A stretch of DNA of 64,000 bases from Abelmoschus esculentus (GCA_035048815.1 JAUCBN010000006.1:15887001-15951000), one strand, 5' to 3'. Positions 35,394 to 47,052 are shown, counted from the stretch's first letter. The notes: generated from the sequence alone by a model not told the origin. Numbers and translations are program-made.

Positions 35394-37281
35394 TAAATTT
35401 ACAAATTCTTCTTTATAAACAACTCTCTACCAACATGGCTTTCCCCCATAATTCAGCTTTCAATTATTATCACTATTTTTAAAATGAATTATTATCATTA
35501 TTTTGTTCATTGCTTTCAATTATTTTTTTCATTAAAATGCTTTTAATTATTTTTAGTTAAATGAGTATGTTATGATTTATCAACCATTTTATTCGTTTAT
35601 AAATTATGATAAACTATGTTAATAATATTATTTGCATATAATTAATGAGGAAAGATATTTATAAATAATAATTTAAGATATATAAATATAGAGTCGGAGA
35701 TCTTTCATGTATTAAAAGCCTGTAAAACCGTATAAGAATTTGATGATAGCATCTAAATAAAAAATTATTAATTAGGATTCATATGGGTTACTAACACAAG
35801 TAATTTATCTAATATTATTAATTTTTTAATTAATTATTTCACATATGAGATTTAAATCTTATTTCTCAGTTTTATAATTATTTTATACATGAAAAGACCT
35901 ATTGAAGTCTTAACCTCAAATTATATAACTCTTAAATTCAAAACATAAATTATTTGATAAATTATTCAATGAGTACCGATATATCTATATGAATATTATA
36001 ATCATTTGACCATTACCAGTCATTGCCACCCAAGTTTGCTCTAGTTGTACGAATCATTTAATCTCAGTGGTTAAAAGATCAATTATTGTTCTTAGAAATT
36101 ATAGGATCGAGTGTCAGTAATGTCAGCACGGTGATTGAACGATCAATATCCAATAGTTCAAAGTATACTCTACAACAGATATTACTGTAATCATTGTAAC
36201 TAATTCAAAGAAAATCACTCTAGGACACTTGAGACCAGGAGATTGAAAGTCTTCATAAAATAATTTAAGGAGCATATTCTGTTGCAGCTACCAATGTTGG
36301 CTCTTGTGGTTTCACCAGGCAAAAAATGAAAGAATTTCAAAAACTATTCCACAGATTCAATGGTTCCTGTGGAGGAAATTTAACCCTAATGGAAGATGAA
36401 GGTATAAAGAGCATTTCTTTACCTATTGTCCTTCTTTCTATCAAGATACCACCGATGAAATAATGACACGTGTCATCGTTTTATTGATTAAAAATAATTA
36501 AATAAAAATATTTAATTTATTTTTTAAAATAAATTTTTGATGATGTGACATAGTATCACATTAACATCGCGTCCTACCTGACTTTCGATGTTAGTTTCGA
36601 CGATTTCTATACATGAAAAACTTTTTTAACTCAATATGAATTATTAATAACTACAATACTCTAAAATTAAGGATCAAAATAATTATTCGATTAAATTATT
36701 TTTCACATTATACTAATTTAAACTTTCCAAACACACCAGGCTGCTGTTTGACTCGAAAATCTTACCTTTGAATATTTAATGTGAACAAATCCTACCTAAA
36801 CCAATATCTATAACTCCATCTATGTATTAAAACATTAACTATTAAGTGTAGGGTTTGGCTGATGATTGTTCATACACGACCAATGGATCTAGGTTGGGAA
36901 CAATCTCACCCACACCCTAACAATTCAACTAATATTATGACTTGTAAGGACTAAAACAAATACTAACATACAAATCTATACTCATAAAACATTAATTAAT
37001 TAGACACATCGATGTATCAGTAGAAGACTTGGTAGAAGAAAAATGTTCTCATAGAGAAGGTTAAGAAAAGAAATCTAAAAGTTATAATTTAGGAAAGTAA
37101 TTAATATTTTCTTTGAAATAAATTTATATAACATTAGATTTAAATCTTCTCATGGAATACATCTCAAATACGAAAAGTTATTAAAAGAAACTGTTTCATC
37201 ACGTTATACACGGTCTTATCAAATAATAAGTTTTCATCTTATTTTTTTAAAGCGAATCTTCGTTTTTTTTCCCTTTTTTCA
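35394..37281. other. AT-rich intergenic region
   Basis: No gene recognised. The 36000-36420 part is less AT-rich but shows no domain, LTR border or RNA fold that I can support. Confidence 0.45.
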
Positions 37282-37513
37282 GGGTGAATCTTTGTGCATC
37301 TTTCTTACGGGTAAAAATTCCGTGCCTCTTTATCATGCCTCTTGTTGAAAATTTCTAAAAAATTGAATTTTAAACTATAACCCTTATTTTCTATATCCTA
37401 AACCCTAAACCCTACATCCTAAAAATACATCCTACCCCTAATTTCCTAAACCCTCTAATTTAGAACAGAGGCACGAATGGAGACATAAAAAAGAGGTAGA
37501 CGATTTACACCCT
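37282..37513. mobile_element. Telomere-word foldback MITE, copy 2
   Basis: 232 bp with ends AGGGTGAATCTTTGTGCATC and, inverted, GGGTGTAAATCGTCTACCTC. The core at about 37390-37455 has CCTAAACCCTAAACCCTAC and similar words. It aligns over its length with the reverse complement of 41354-41604. It lies about 400 bp downstream of the MYB gene stop. Confidence 0.8.
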
Positions 37514-37907
37514 CATTAAATAGATAAATTTCATTAAATAAATCCATAAAAGACGTGATGAGTCATGATCGTATAATAATTTCTCCACAAATACTTGCAT
37601 TTCACGGAAGAAAGAGAGCAAAATCACAAATTTAATTCTATCATCCTTCATACATGTAATGAAAATCTAGAATATGTATCTTTATTTAGGGAAAAACATG
37701 TGTTATTACATCTCAGAACATACTATTGATTGTCTACATGTTTGAACTTGATTAACCAAAAAAATCAAAAAATAATCCACACCCTTGTAGTGTTTACAAA
37801 TTTTACACACAGGTAGCTCAATTATTAAGCTTCCTAAATTAATCAAATAATGTGTGTATGCACCAAGTTGATGATAAATATATGTATATATCATGCTGAA
37901 AGCTGCT

Positions 37908-39101
37908 CTACCATGAGATAGGCGACGAGGATGATGAAGTTAAGCTGCAAATACAAGAAGAAAAGAAATTAAATTAATTAATCGAATCAAATACGTAGGA
38001 AGTACATAATTTAGAGGGTATCCAAGAAGAAAAGTAAACATACTCAAGAAATTCTTTCCAGCAGGAGCCATCTTCATCATCTTCCATGATTAGCTTCTCC
38101 CAAGCCTCATAGATAGTGGAATCTGTTGCTGTGTCGGTCTTCTTGTCCATATGGTTAGTCGGTGAAGTCTGATCAAGAGATTCTGAAACCAACTCGGGAA
38201 GTACTGGATTTTCTGTTTGCTCAAAGGAATTGCTCAAACTTTGATTATAGATCCCAGGTTTGCTTTCATTATTTAACCCACCTCCAAAATATATCCATGG
38301 GTTTTTTATAGCCTGAAACTCGGTTGATGTTTGAGAGGTTGCACCGGCGTTATTTGTAATGTTTTGAGGTGTTGGGGCTAGTTCTTTATCAGAAAGGGTG
38401 CTTGTTCCATTCAGTAATCCTTCAAAAGGGTAAGGGTTTTGGGATCCAATATTTGTGTTGATAATTCTCAGTAGGTTCTGCAGTAGTTGGGTTTTGGCTA
38501 CTTGAGCAGCATCAACCTGGAGTTTAAAAGCAGCTTCCAATGGATTGTTCATCAGGTTACCTAACTGTGAAGCACAAAGCAACTGGGAAAGATTCAAAAG
38601 ATGATTGAGATCAGTTCTTGGTTTGTGGGTGTGAGGGTCAATCCCCATGTTCAGGAGCTTCTTCCTAATCTGGGTATTCCAGTAGTTTTTAATCTCATTA
38701 TCTGTTCTTCCAGGAAGATGAGTAGCAATCTTAGACCACCTGCAACAAAGAGCACAAATCAAAGATAAAGCATTAGATATACGTTTTCCCCCTTAATCTA
38801 AAAAAAGAATACAAAAGGTATATATATATATGTACTTGTTTCCAAGAACAGCATGAAGGTTGATAATAACTCTCTCTTCTTCTTCAGTGAACTTTCCTCT
38901 CTTGATATCAGGCCTCAGATAATTAGTCCACCTTAATCTGCAACTTTTGCCACATCTGTTTAGACCTGCAAGCTTAGGAAGAGCTCTCCAGCTTCCATGT
39001 CCATGTTTGTTAATGCAATCAACCAGCTTCTGATCTTCCTCTGGAGTCCATGGCCCCTTTTTCACATTGGCATCCTCTGCGCAGCATGGTGATCTCCCCA
39101 T
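37908..39101 (-). CDS. R2R3-MYB transcription factor
   Basis: Three exons on the minus strand: 38836-39101, 38044-38739 and 37908-37944. Junctions are AA|GTACAT...CAG|GTGG and GA|GTATGT...GCAG|CTTA; the frame closes at TAG after 332 residues. The start is the ATG at 39101 (MGRSPCC); the frame open beyond it begins with GTG. The R2 repeat runs through GPWTPEEDQKLVDCINKHG to LRWTNYLRPDIKRG. R3 runs through KFTEEEERVIINLHAVLGNK and WSKIATHLPGRTDNEIKNYW. Both have the regularly spaced Trp residues (Ile replaces the first Trp of R3, as usual in plants). The following GIDPHTHKPRTDL is a common post-R3 signature. The C terminus ends DLTSSSSPISW once the small last exon is joined. I cannot fix the subgroup. 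It lacks the usual first intron within R2. Telomere-word and Mutator-like MITEs flank it on both sides. Confidence 0.95.
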
Positions 39102-39274
39102 TTCGGCTGATGACACGAAACTGTACGATACTTAATCAAGAAAGAATCAGATATAAAAAAACGGGGAATCTCAGAATCTCGGATTTCTTATTGATGAAGG
39201 GTTGCTTGTGTCTATCGACAAAGCTTGGAAAATGAGTTTTAATTTTGATATTGCGAGAGATGGACATGCAGGTG

Positions 39275-39283
39275 TTTTTATAG
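39275..39283 (-). promoter_or_regulatory. TATA box of the MYB gene
   Basis: CTATAAAAA on the minus strand, about 175-180 bp upstream of the ATG at 39101. A leader of about 150 nt would result. The Mutator-like element at 39437 begins only about 155 bp further upstream, so it lies in the proximal promoter. Confidence 0.65.
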
Positions 39284-39436
39284 GTGCATGTTGGTCTACG
39301 TGATTCAAACAGTGATGTCATTATACATTCTTTGTTGTGTTATAATATGGAACCAAAAACATTGGGGAAGTAACCTGGCAGCAGGCAGCGCAGGGCAGTT
39401 TATAATTCTATTACCACTCTTTGACAACAACTCAAG

Positions 39437-40203
39437 GAAAAATTATTACATCAACCCTTTTCACCACCTAAGATATGATCTTAACCAATTAAATTAAGAC
39501 ACATAATATATTTTTTTATAATAAATTTACACATAAGCATCGGTCAAATCATCTAATTTAATGTCTTTGATTTAAAAAAGGAAAAAATATTATCAAAGAT
39601 TTCTTGTGTCATCTTTTTTTTTGTTCTTTAAAATTTTCTTAATTAATTTTTCATATAGATTTGGGGTTTAGGATTTAGAGTTTAGGGTTTAGAGTTAGTG
39701 ATTAGTGGTTTAGGGTTTATGTGGTTTAGGTTTAGGGTTTAGAGTGTATATGGTTTAGGTTTAAGGTTTAGGGTTAGGGTTATGTGTTATTGTTAGGGTT
39801 TAGGGTTAGGGTTTAGGGTTAGGGTTTAGGGTTTAGGGTTAGTGTTTAGGGTTTAAGGTTTAGGGTTAGGGTTTAGGATTTAGGGTTAGGATTTAAGGTT
39901 TATGGTTAGAGTTAGGGTTTAGGGTTTAGAATTAGGGTTTAAGGTTTAGGGTTTAGGATTTATGGTTAGGGTTTAGGGTTAGGAATTAGAAAAAATTAAT
40001 TAAAAAATTGAACAATAAAGAGGAAGATAACATGAAAAATCTTTTGTAATATTTTTTCTATTTTTAAATTAAATGCATTAAAGTGGATGATTTGGATGAT
40101 GTTTATGTATAAATATGATATGAGAAAAATATATTATGTGTCTCATTTTAATTGGTTGGGACCATATCCTAAATGGTGGAAAGGATTCATGTAATAATTT
40201 TTC
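39437..40203. mobile_element. Mutator-like foldback element with telomere-repeat core
   Basis: 767 bp. The ends GAAAAATTATTACAT and its reverse complement are perfect and are flanked by a perfect 9-bp duplication CAACTCAAG (39428-39436 and 40204-40212). The arms are about 220 bp each (39437-39655 and 39990-40203). They match through landmarks such as 'accaattaaa', 'acacataatatattt' and 'aaaaatattaYmaaagattt'. The core is telomere-like repeat. Terminal words resemble copies A and B (GAAAAATTAT..CA), so it belongs to the same Mutator-like group. No transposase. Confidence 0.9.
39662..39983 (+). repeat. Interstitial telomere-like repeat (TTTAGGG)n
   Basis: About 320 bp of TTTAGGG units with many variants (TTAGGG, TTTAGAG, TTTATGG, TTTAAGG). 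The array is bounded on both sides by the foldback arms. It is G-rich on the plus strand and is not near a chromosome end, as genes continue on both sides. Confidence 0.95.
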
Positions 40204-40212
40204 CAACTCAAG

Positions 40213-41353
40213 GGTTAGGTAATTGGAAATTTTGTTTTTCCTAGAAAATAAAAAATATATATATAATATAAAAAAAATTAAAATTTTAATGGGGTGCGAC
40301 CTGAACTCTCAACACCCCTAAGTTTATCCTTGATTATGTTAGTGGTATAAGAGTTGACATAAGTTTAAGAAAATTAAAGGTTTTGGGGTCAAACATTTGA
40401 TATAGTGGTTTATTAATTTGGGTAAATAAGGCTATTAGTTACTAAACTACTATTTTGACCCTCAAAACTATTATTTTTAGTAAATCATTTCTAATATTGT
40501 TTTTTTTTTCTTTTCATCATCATAGGATATTTCATTAAGAATTAAAATCATAGGTAAGTTATTTATATAATTTTTATATAATAAAATTATATTTATTTAT
40601 AAAAATTTTACTAATAAATTCAATTTTTTTTTTATCAATATGATAATAAGCACTTAACTAATAATATTAATAACATATTGAGAAATTGATTAAAACTTCA
40701 AGAATAAACAACATTAACCTTTTTATTTGTTACTCATTTTCTGTTAATTATCAACGTGTTTTCTTATTATAATTAAATTAATTAAATTAGGGTATGAATG
40801 GATTTTGATTATCCAAATTGAAATGGTAGGAAAATATAAAAAGCTAATTTAATCCCTAACTTGATAAGGACGTGACCTTCATCAAATTTTAGTAGAAAAA
40901 TCGACAAGGTTTTTGGTTCAATGTTATTAATATGATATTTCATGCTATTTTAAGGTACAATTTTTCGAATATAAATCTTTGCCTCTTTTTAGGTCTTATG
41001 GGTTATTTATTTCTTCACCTCGAAAATTTAGGTTTAGGGTTTATGCTTGTATCATATTTTTTTAATTTTAAAATATTTATATTAATTAATTAATATAAAA
41101 CTTATAAAAGAAAAAATGATAAAGATTAATAATTTTGATATAATTTTTTGTTGATAAATTTTAATATATCTCTCCAAGTGTAGCTGAAATGGTATATGTG
41201 ATCAGCATATACCAAATGGTCGATTCTATATCAAATATTTCTTAAATATTATGTATTTTTATATAATATTTTAAAATTTATATATAAATAAATAGATAGT
41301 CGAATTTTCAATATCGAAATTTTGGGTATAAAATATCTGAGTACCCTAATATT
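40213..41353. other. AT-rich intergenic region
   Basis: No gene, repeat border or RNA recognised. Confidence 0.5.
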
Positions 41354-41604
41354 AAGGGTGGAAATCATCTACATCTTTTTTATGCATCCTGTTATGTCTC
41401 CGTTTTAAATTAGAGGGTTTAGGATTTAAGGTTCAAGGTTAGGAGTTGTGGATAGGGTTTAGGTAATTAGGGGTTGAGTGTATATTTTAAGGTTTAGAAT
41501 TTAAGATATAAAAAATAAGAGTTAAGGTTAAAAATTTAATTTTTTAAAAAATTTTCAAAAAAAAACATAAAAAAAAGTAAGAAAGAGCGAGATGATTTTT
41601 TCCC
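41354..41604. mobile_element. Telomere-word foldback MITE, copy 3
   Basis: Starts AGGGTGGAAATCATCT and ends with the reverse complement of GGGAAAAAATCATCTC. The same string CCCTAATATTA is found at both junctions, giving a 7-11 bp direct repeat depending on where the ends are placed. The core at 41415-41500 has TTTAGG-type words. Inverted relative to copies 1 and 2. Confidence 0.8.
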
Positions 41605-41619
41605 TAATATTAACCCTTA

Positions 41620-42115
41620 ACGGGTTAATACTGACTAGGGTTTTCTTATCTCAAACAATGGAATCTCATAACTTAACAGTCAAAATCATGAATCCCCCAT
41701 ATGTAATATTATGTAACCGACAACCAACGATTCCAAGCAACTTCCTTGCTTGTTGCTTGAAATAACTCTGCAGTTTTTCCGGTGTCTGCTAAGTGCAATA
41801 AAACAGGATTCCCAACTGCTCCTTCAATGTTTTCTGTTTGTTTGGGTTGGATCATCACATAACCAAAGCAGCCTTTCGTTTGTAATTAATCCTTTAATTT
41901 ATTAAAATCCAGCTTGGAAACTTTGAATAACATTAACAAAGATATTTACAGAAAAAAAAACTATTATTGAAAAAGGTACAAAGGAGATAAGAATGTAAGA
42001 AAATGAGTGATTCTGAGACATTTATTCAACTAAACAACAAATGTAATAGTTAAGAAGGTAAGGAATTCTTTATAAAAAAAAGTATTAAGGAATTTATTAA
42101 TCTTTCATGTTAAGC
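41620..42115. other. Intergenic region
   Basis: Moderately AT-rich; no gene or element recognised. Confidence 0.5.
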
Positions 42116-42119
42116 CTCT

Positions 42120-42685
42120 GTACGTAGACTTAACAAACTTGATCCGAGATTTGAAAATTGAATTAATTTATTTGAATTGAGATTTGAAATTAATTTGAAT
42201 GTGATAACTTAAATTTGACTCAAAACCTGAACCGAAACCGATCTGAATTCTAGTTGAATCGAAAATGGATGCAAACCGATTTTCAATTAAACTGAAAGCA
42301 ACTTAAAATAAAGAAAATATATTAAAATAAATAATTAAAAAAGTTAGGATATGAATTATCACGCAATTCACCAGAAAACCAAATATATATATTATATAAA
42401 AGTGATATATAAAGTGTAAAAACTTAACCTAAAATTTCATCCGGAACTGATCAGTCTTTTGCTAACTAGGTACTGACCCGATTTGAAAATAACCGAACTA
42501 AAATTTAACAGAATCAAAAATCAACCAACTCGACCCAATACTTGAACCGAAATCAATATAGACTCAAAATAAAACTAAAAAATTAAACCAGACTCAAACC
42601 AATCCAAACTAATTATAATCAGAACTAAAATGATTTAAACCGAAATAAACCGAACCAGATAACCCGTTTATCACCTCTATTTTTT
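42120..42685. repeat. 'aaccgaacc'-type dispersed repeat
   Basis: Dense short motifs: 'aacctgaaccgaaaccgat', 'aaccgaactaaaa', 'aaataaaccgaaccagataa', ending 'acccgtttatcacctct'. The right end (inverted: AGAGGTGATAAACGGGT) resembles the right end of the hAT-like MITE at 33868 (inverted: AGGGGTGATAACGAG). No coding sequence. Confidence 0.6.
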
Positions 42686-42689
42686 TAAG

Positions 42690-43375
42690 TACGTATTCAT
42701 AGGTGAAATCTTTAGGTTTGGATTTGACCAAACCAAGCGATCCATTTATTTATCTTTTCTTTTCATTACAAGTTTCTGTGGAGAAATCTTACATGTCAAC
42801 TCCTTCATCCCAAGACTGATGTCAGCCATATTATTTTTTCACTTAATTTTACTTGCTAGAGCTTAAGTGGTCAAATTCCATCCATTTCTATCTTCAAAAC
42901 CAAACATTTAATTAACTTTTCTTAAACACTAATTTTGAAAAAAAAAATAATTTTACTTTAAGAAAAACATTAAGTTAACATGTACCATGCACGGTAAAAA
43001 GAATTAATTTTACTTAGGAATGTAAGAGTGATAGCCTAGCACGTTGGTTAGTTGGAACAAAAAAGATTTTTTTTTTTTCATTTGTTGAACATTGTTTTCG
43101 TAATCTCAAGGGTTTAAAAAATTTTAAATAAAAATAAATTAATTATTAAAAAAAATATATTTGATTAAGTTTTGATCACGAAATTATATCAATTAAGCCC
43201 TTTGATCATTAAATCTTGATAAATCAAAAAAAAAATTAAAACTTAATGATCGGAATTAATCAAATAGCTTGATTGATTCAATTTTTTTAGTTTAAAGACT
43301 TAATTGGTTCAATTTCTTGATTCTGCAAAAAAAAAAATAGCAACTTAAGTGGAGAAAAAATAAGATAAAAAATTA
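42690..43375. other. AT-rich intergenic region
   Basis: Includes an imperfect palindrome around 43190-43320 built on 'caattaagccctttgatc' and 'agacttaattggttcaat'. No gene. Confidence 0.45.
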
Positions 43376-43575
43376 ATATTTACCGTAAATTAAATTTAAA
43401 ATAGTTTTTACTAAGTGAATTTTTATTAATATTTACTGTAAAATAAATTTAAAATATTTTTACCAAGTAAAGATTCATTTGATAAAAAACATAAGATCAA
43501 AAAACTGATAAAATAAATATATTTAATTGATTAATCTCATAAATGACATGATAAAAATAACATGTGATACAATTT
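43376..43575. repeat. Decayed Mutator-like MITE, copy D, with 56-bp tandem
   Basis: The right half (about 43470-43575) follows copy B: 'aagtaaagattcatttgat', then 'aaaactgataaa', 'attgattaatctcat', 'aaatgacatgat', 'gatacaattt'. To its left a unit of about 56 bp (aatatttaccgtaaattaaa...) occurs twice. The left terminus is not recognisable. Confidence 0.55.
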
Positions 43576-43812
43576 CTTGTTTTAAGTGATTTTTTTTTTC
43601 AAAAATTCAAGATTTCTTAAAATAACTTTTGACTTTCCAATTATATTTTGTTCGACGTGTAGGTATTTTACATAAATCAAGATGTTAATACTTCCACATG
43701 CAATAGCAGAGGTCAACGTTAACAAATATGAAATTCGAGGAACATTGACTGCAATCATTAAACGACAAGAAGAAAAAATAGTCAACAAAGAACATGAAAC
43801 ATATTATAAATA

Positions 43813-44294
43813 GGGCGAATAAAACTCGATTCGACTCAAAAAATTAAATAATTAGACTTGTCTCAATGAGAAAATACCTAATTCGAAAAAATTTCAAATG
43901 AAATTCGAGTTGTAAAATGAAAATTCAAATATTCAAAATTTTTAGTAATTAAAGAATTTATTTTTAAGTTCAAAAGGAGTTTCTTAATTTTTTATAATAT
44001 ATTGATATATGAAAGTATAAAGAAATATTATCACATATAAAGAAATATATATGTACATATCTTGTATGATTAGAGAAAATCGTTTAAATTGAAATTAAAT
44101 TATACTATAACATGATAAATAATTAAAATTAAAATTTTTATAAGAACTCGGAAATCAACTAGAATTGACTCGAATTTCTTAAACTCATATCGAATTTTTA
44201 AATAAATTTTGAATGATAAAATATGACTCAGTAAACTCGAATAACTTAGAATTTTTTGACTCGACTCAACTCGACTCGATCAAATCCCGACCCT
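43813..44294. mobile_element. Non-autonomous DNA element with 'gactcgaa' ends
   Basis: The left end is GGGCGAATAAAACTCGATTC and the right end, inverted, is AGGGTCGGGATTTGATCGAG. Both ends carry 'ctcgactcaa/ttgagtcgag' words. The interior resembles 1-310. No coding and no clear duplication. Confidence 0.55.
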
Positions 44295-44299
44295 CAATT

Positions 44300-45810
44300 A
44301 CAAATCAAAACTAAGGGTGCTGCGTTTGTTATTAGCTTCAAGTTTTTACAAATATGTTGCTGGTGCATTAAGGGGATCATTACAAATTCAAACTACTTCC
44401 TGTTGGCTAGAAACTTGAATCTAATGACAGTTAAAAACCTTAGATATTTCATTTTCTCGTTGCAAGAATTTCCTAGAAAGTGGAAAAGAAAGTTTATATC
44501 TATGGCATGTTGTCGCTGGTTTAACATAAAAATAATAATGTTTGAAGTTTGAAGCATGTGAGGAACCAGGCAGGAATTAGCTCGGCGGCGTATGCTTCCT
44601 TGACGTAGGCATGACATGCGTTGAATCTAGCAGATACAGACAGACAAAAGTAGTTGTAAGGAAAATTAGACCCAAAAAAAGTTATTTCATTATATTAATT
44701 ATTAATTAGAACACATAATGCTAATTAATAATTTTTGTTTTTGTTTTGACAAAAGAAAAGAACTTCTTTTGTAGTTGGACCAAACCTTTTTTTAAGAAAA
44801 TTTTGACCCTAACTTTTAAGAATATATTGTGAAGAATCATAGTTTTAAAGCAAAAGATGTAACGATTTTTTTAAATTAATATCACATATAATTTTATAAA
44901 AAAAAGTGTTTATAAAAATAAACTAATTATATTAATGATTATTTTTTTCAAAACCATCAAATTGAACAATAAATCATAAAATATAATAATACGATGAATA
45001 AGTTATTGTTGATACAAAGAGGGGATTGCTAATAGTTTATTTAATGCTCTTCTAAAATATAGTTTTTTTATTGATAAACATAAATATATAATATGGTATT
45101 AGTTTAAGTGAATCAACGCAACTAGTAAAATTTTAAATCAAATAATCAACCATATTCAAATGGTCAGATTACTTGTACAATAAGTATGTATTTATTTATC
45201 TATTTGAAGTATCTTAAAATCTTTTTTGTAGCTTTCTAGTGGTTTATGTACGAATTATTTTGATATTTTTTATTTACTTTTTCTTAAATTCGTTTGAGTA
45301 TTCAAATTGGACTTATCACCCTACAATGAAAATAACTAAGTGAACGATCTTTAATGTAAAATATATCTAAAATTTTGTTGATATATTTTTTTGAGATAAA
45401 CCCAAAATAGCTTTTATGTCTATTACGATAAATCTGAACACCAATAACACAAATGGTAAACTACATAATTGAGTTGGTGTCGATTTGAATTTAATTATAA
45501 ATTTATATGAAAATATTTAAAATGAATTTAACATATTTTTAATTTATAAATTTAAAATGCAATTTTATTTTATATTAAAATCAAGTATGCTAAAATTAAA
45601 TTTATTTTAAAATATATATTTTTTCATTTTTATATTAAAAATATTATATTATATTATATTTAAATCCCTTAAAATTACACTAACTTTTCATTTTATGCTA
45701 ATTTAATAAAAATTCAATTCGAACGATTAATCCGATTAAAATCGAAGAATGCACGCCTCTAAATAAGAGAATGTGAAGCAGCTGCTCTTGAACTTTCAAA
45801 GAAACTTGTA
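44300..45810. other. AT-rich intergenic region
   Basis: No gene or RNA recognised. Confidence 0.5.
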
Positions 45811-45813
45811 TTA

Positions 45814-45998
45814 AGCTCCGTTCGGCATTGCTGGGGTTGGACTCTCGTTTGGGCCGAAGCTGAATTTTCCAGCCACGCCCGTTTAAGCGTTAAATCAAGT
45901 GGGCAAACACCCGTTCAGTGTCAAACCATTGGCTGTTTGGCATTGTTTCCCCGTTCAGTGCTTCAACGCCCGTTAGAGACGCATTGCCGAATGGACCC
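45814..45998. mobile_element. Short MITE, possibly PIF/Harbinger-like
   Basis: 185 bp, distinctly less AT-rich than its surroundings. The ends AGCTCCGTTCGGCATTGCTG and, inverted, GGGTCCATTCGGCAATGCGT match well. Flanking trinucleotides TTA and TGA would be a 3-bp duplication with one change. Inside, 'cccgttcagtg' occurs twice (about 45909 and 45949). Confidence 0.6.
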
Positions 45999-46189
45999 TG
46001 AATCGAAATGGGATCTTAAATCCAAAGTGGATATTCCAACCATGTAATTGTCTTAATACAAGACCAGAAAGGTGTCTCGAAGGGATCCAAACCCCTCAAC
46101 ACCAGGAAGTACGAATATGTGTGCAACTAAAAGCTTCCTAACTCATGGCATTGCTTGATTCTTTCTTATATGATATGATCAAGCCAAGA

Positions 46190-47052
46190 GAATACAATGC
46201 CGGTAAAAGTAACCGGCGTGCTTCCTACAGGTTCAAAGTTGTAGTCCCATTGTATCTGGAAATCTAGTCCTGATTTCTGCATAAATGTAGGCATCACGAG
46301 AATCAACAGATCTTATCTTATAACCATTGAAAAGAGAAAAACAAGTCACACTGAGAGCTAAGTTTTTCAATGTCGAAATCAACTTAGGTATTGAAGTAGG
46401 CTTCATTGAACTCTGCCTCAAGGACTTACTTGAAACTAGATACAATTGGAAATATATATCGCTGTTAATGGAGTCATTCCAAATAAGAACAGTTAAAATT
46501 TGACGCATTGAACTAAAGTTCTAACACTGACATGCAGATAAAAAAACATGATATACATACTTGACAAGAAGCTGCATATCAGGTCCTGGGTATTGAATCT
46601 CAACAGTACTAGAATGTCCAGGTGCAGAAAATGAGTTGAAGCAGACGACAAAGAGTCCCAAGCTCACTCCAAAAGGCGGTTGCCCTTCAGCATTATATTC
46701 ACAACAAACGAACAGCTGCAAATAGAAATGGAACGTTGAAGCTTAAACCTGATACAGATTAACTAAAAGAAAGGGGGAAAGCAGAAAATGAGTACCTCGA
46801 GTTGAAGATACACCTTGACTTGAAGACGCAACCAGTATCCTCAACGATCAAAACACCACCACTGCTTCTTGTGATTGTAGCAAACATCGTATATTGAAAT
46901 CTAAAAACCAAAACCCTAGATTAGTAGAACCCGTAAATTCAACACACACAGACCTGATGGTGTTTCCATCGAACAGCAGAGAGTGGATCGACCCTACCTT
47001 GGACGCTATCCAACAGGCACACCAGATCCTGCGCTTCTGCTGAAAAGCTCAT
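46190..47052 (-). pseudogene. RAD1: RAD1 (9-1-1 checkpoint clamp) pseudogene, 3'-truncated
   Basis: RAD1 forms the RAD9-HUS1-RAD1 DNA-damage clamp. Minus-strand exons are readable. Exon 1 is 46954-47052 (MSFSAEAQDLVCLLDSVQGR to KHHQ, GT donor). Exon 2 is about 46799-46885 (GVLIVEDTGC, then LQVKVYLQLE in another frame). Exon 3 is 46561-46715 (CEYNAEGQPPFGVSLGLF, STVEIQYPGPDMQLLV). Exon 4 is from 46311 (SVDSRDAYIYAEIRTRFPDT). A base insertion in exon 2 after the TGC codon and a small deletion in exon 4 break the frame. The homology stops near 46190 (GSTPVTFTG), leaving out about half of the protein. Splice signals are otherwise well preserved, suggesting a fairly young relic or partial duplication. 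A functional copy should exist elsewhere. Confidence 0.88.

Noticed and set aside
36000..36420. Possible LTR or gene fragment in less AT-rich DNA
   Set aside because: I could not find paired ends, a domain or a duplication.
39102..39116. Five extra residues before MGRSPCC in the MYB protein
   Set aside because: The upstream codon is GTG, not ATG, and MYB proteins of this type start at MGRSPCC.
39662..39983. True chromosome end or fusion scar
   Set aside because: The telomere-like array is degenerate, bounded by foldback arms with a 9-bp duplication, and has genes on both sides.
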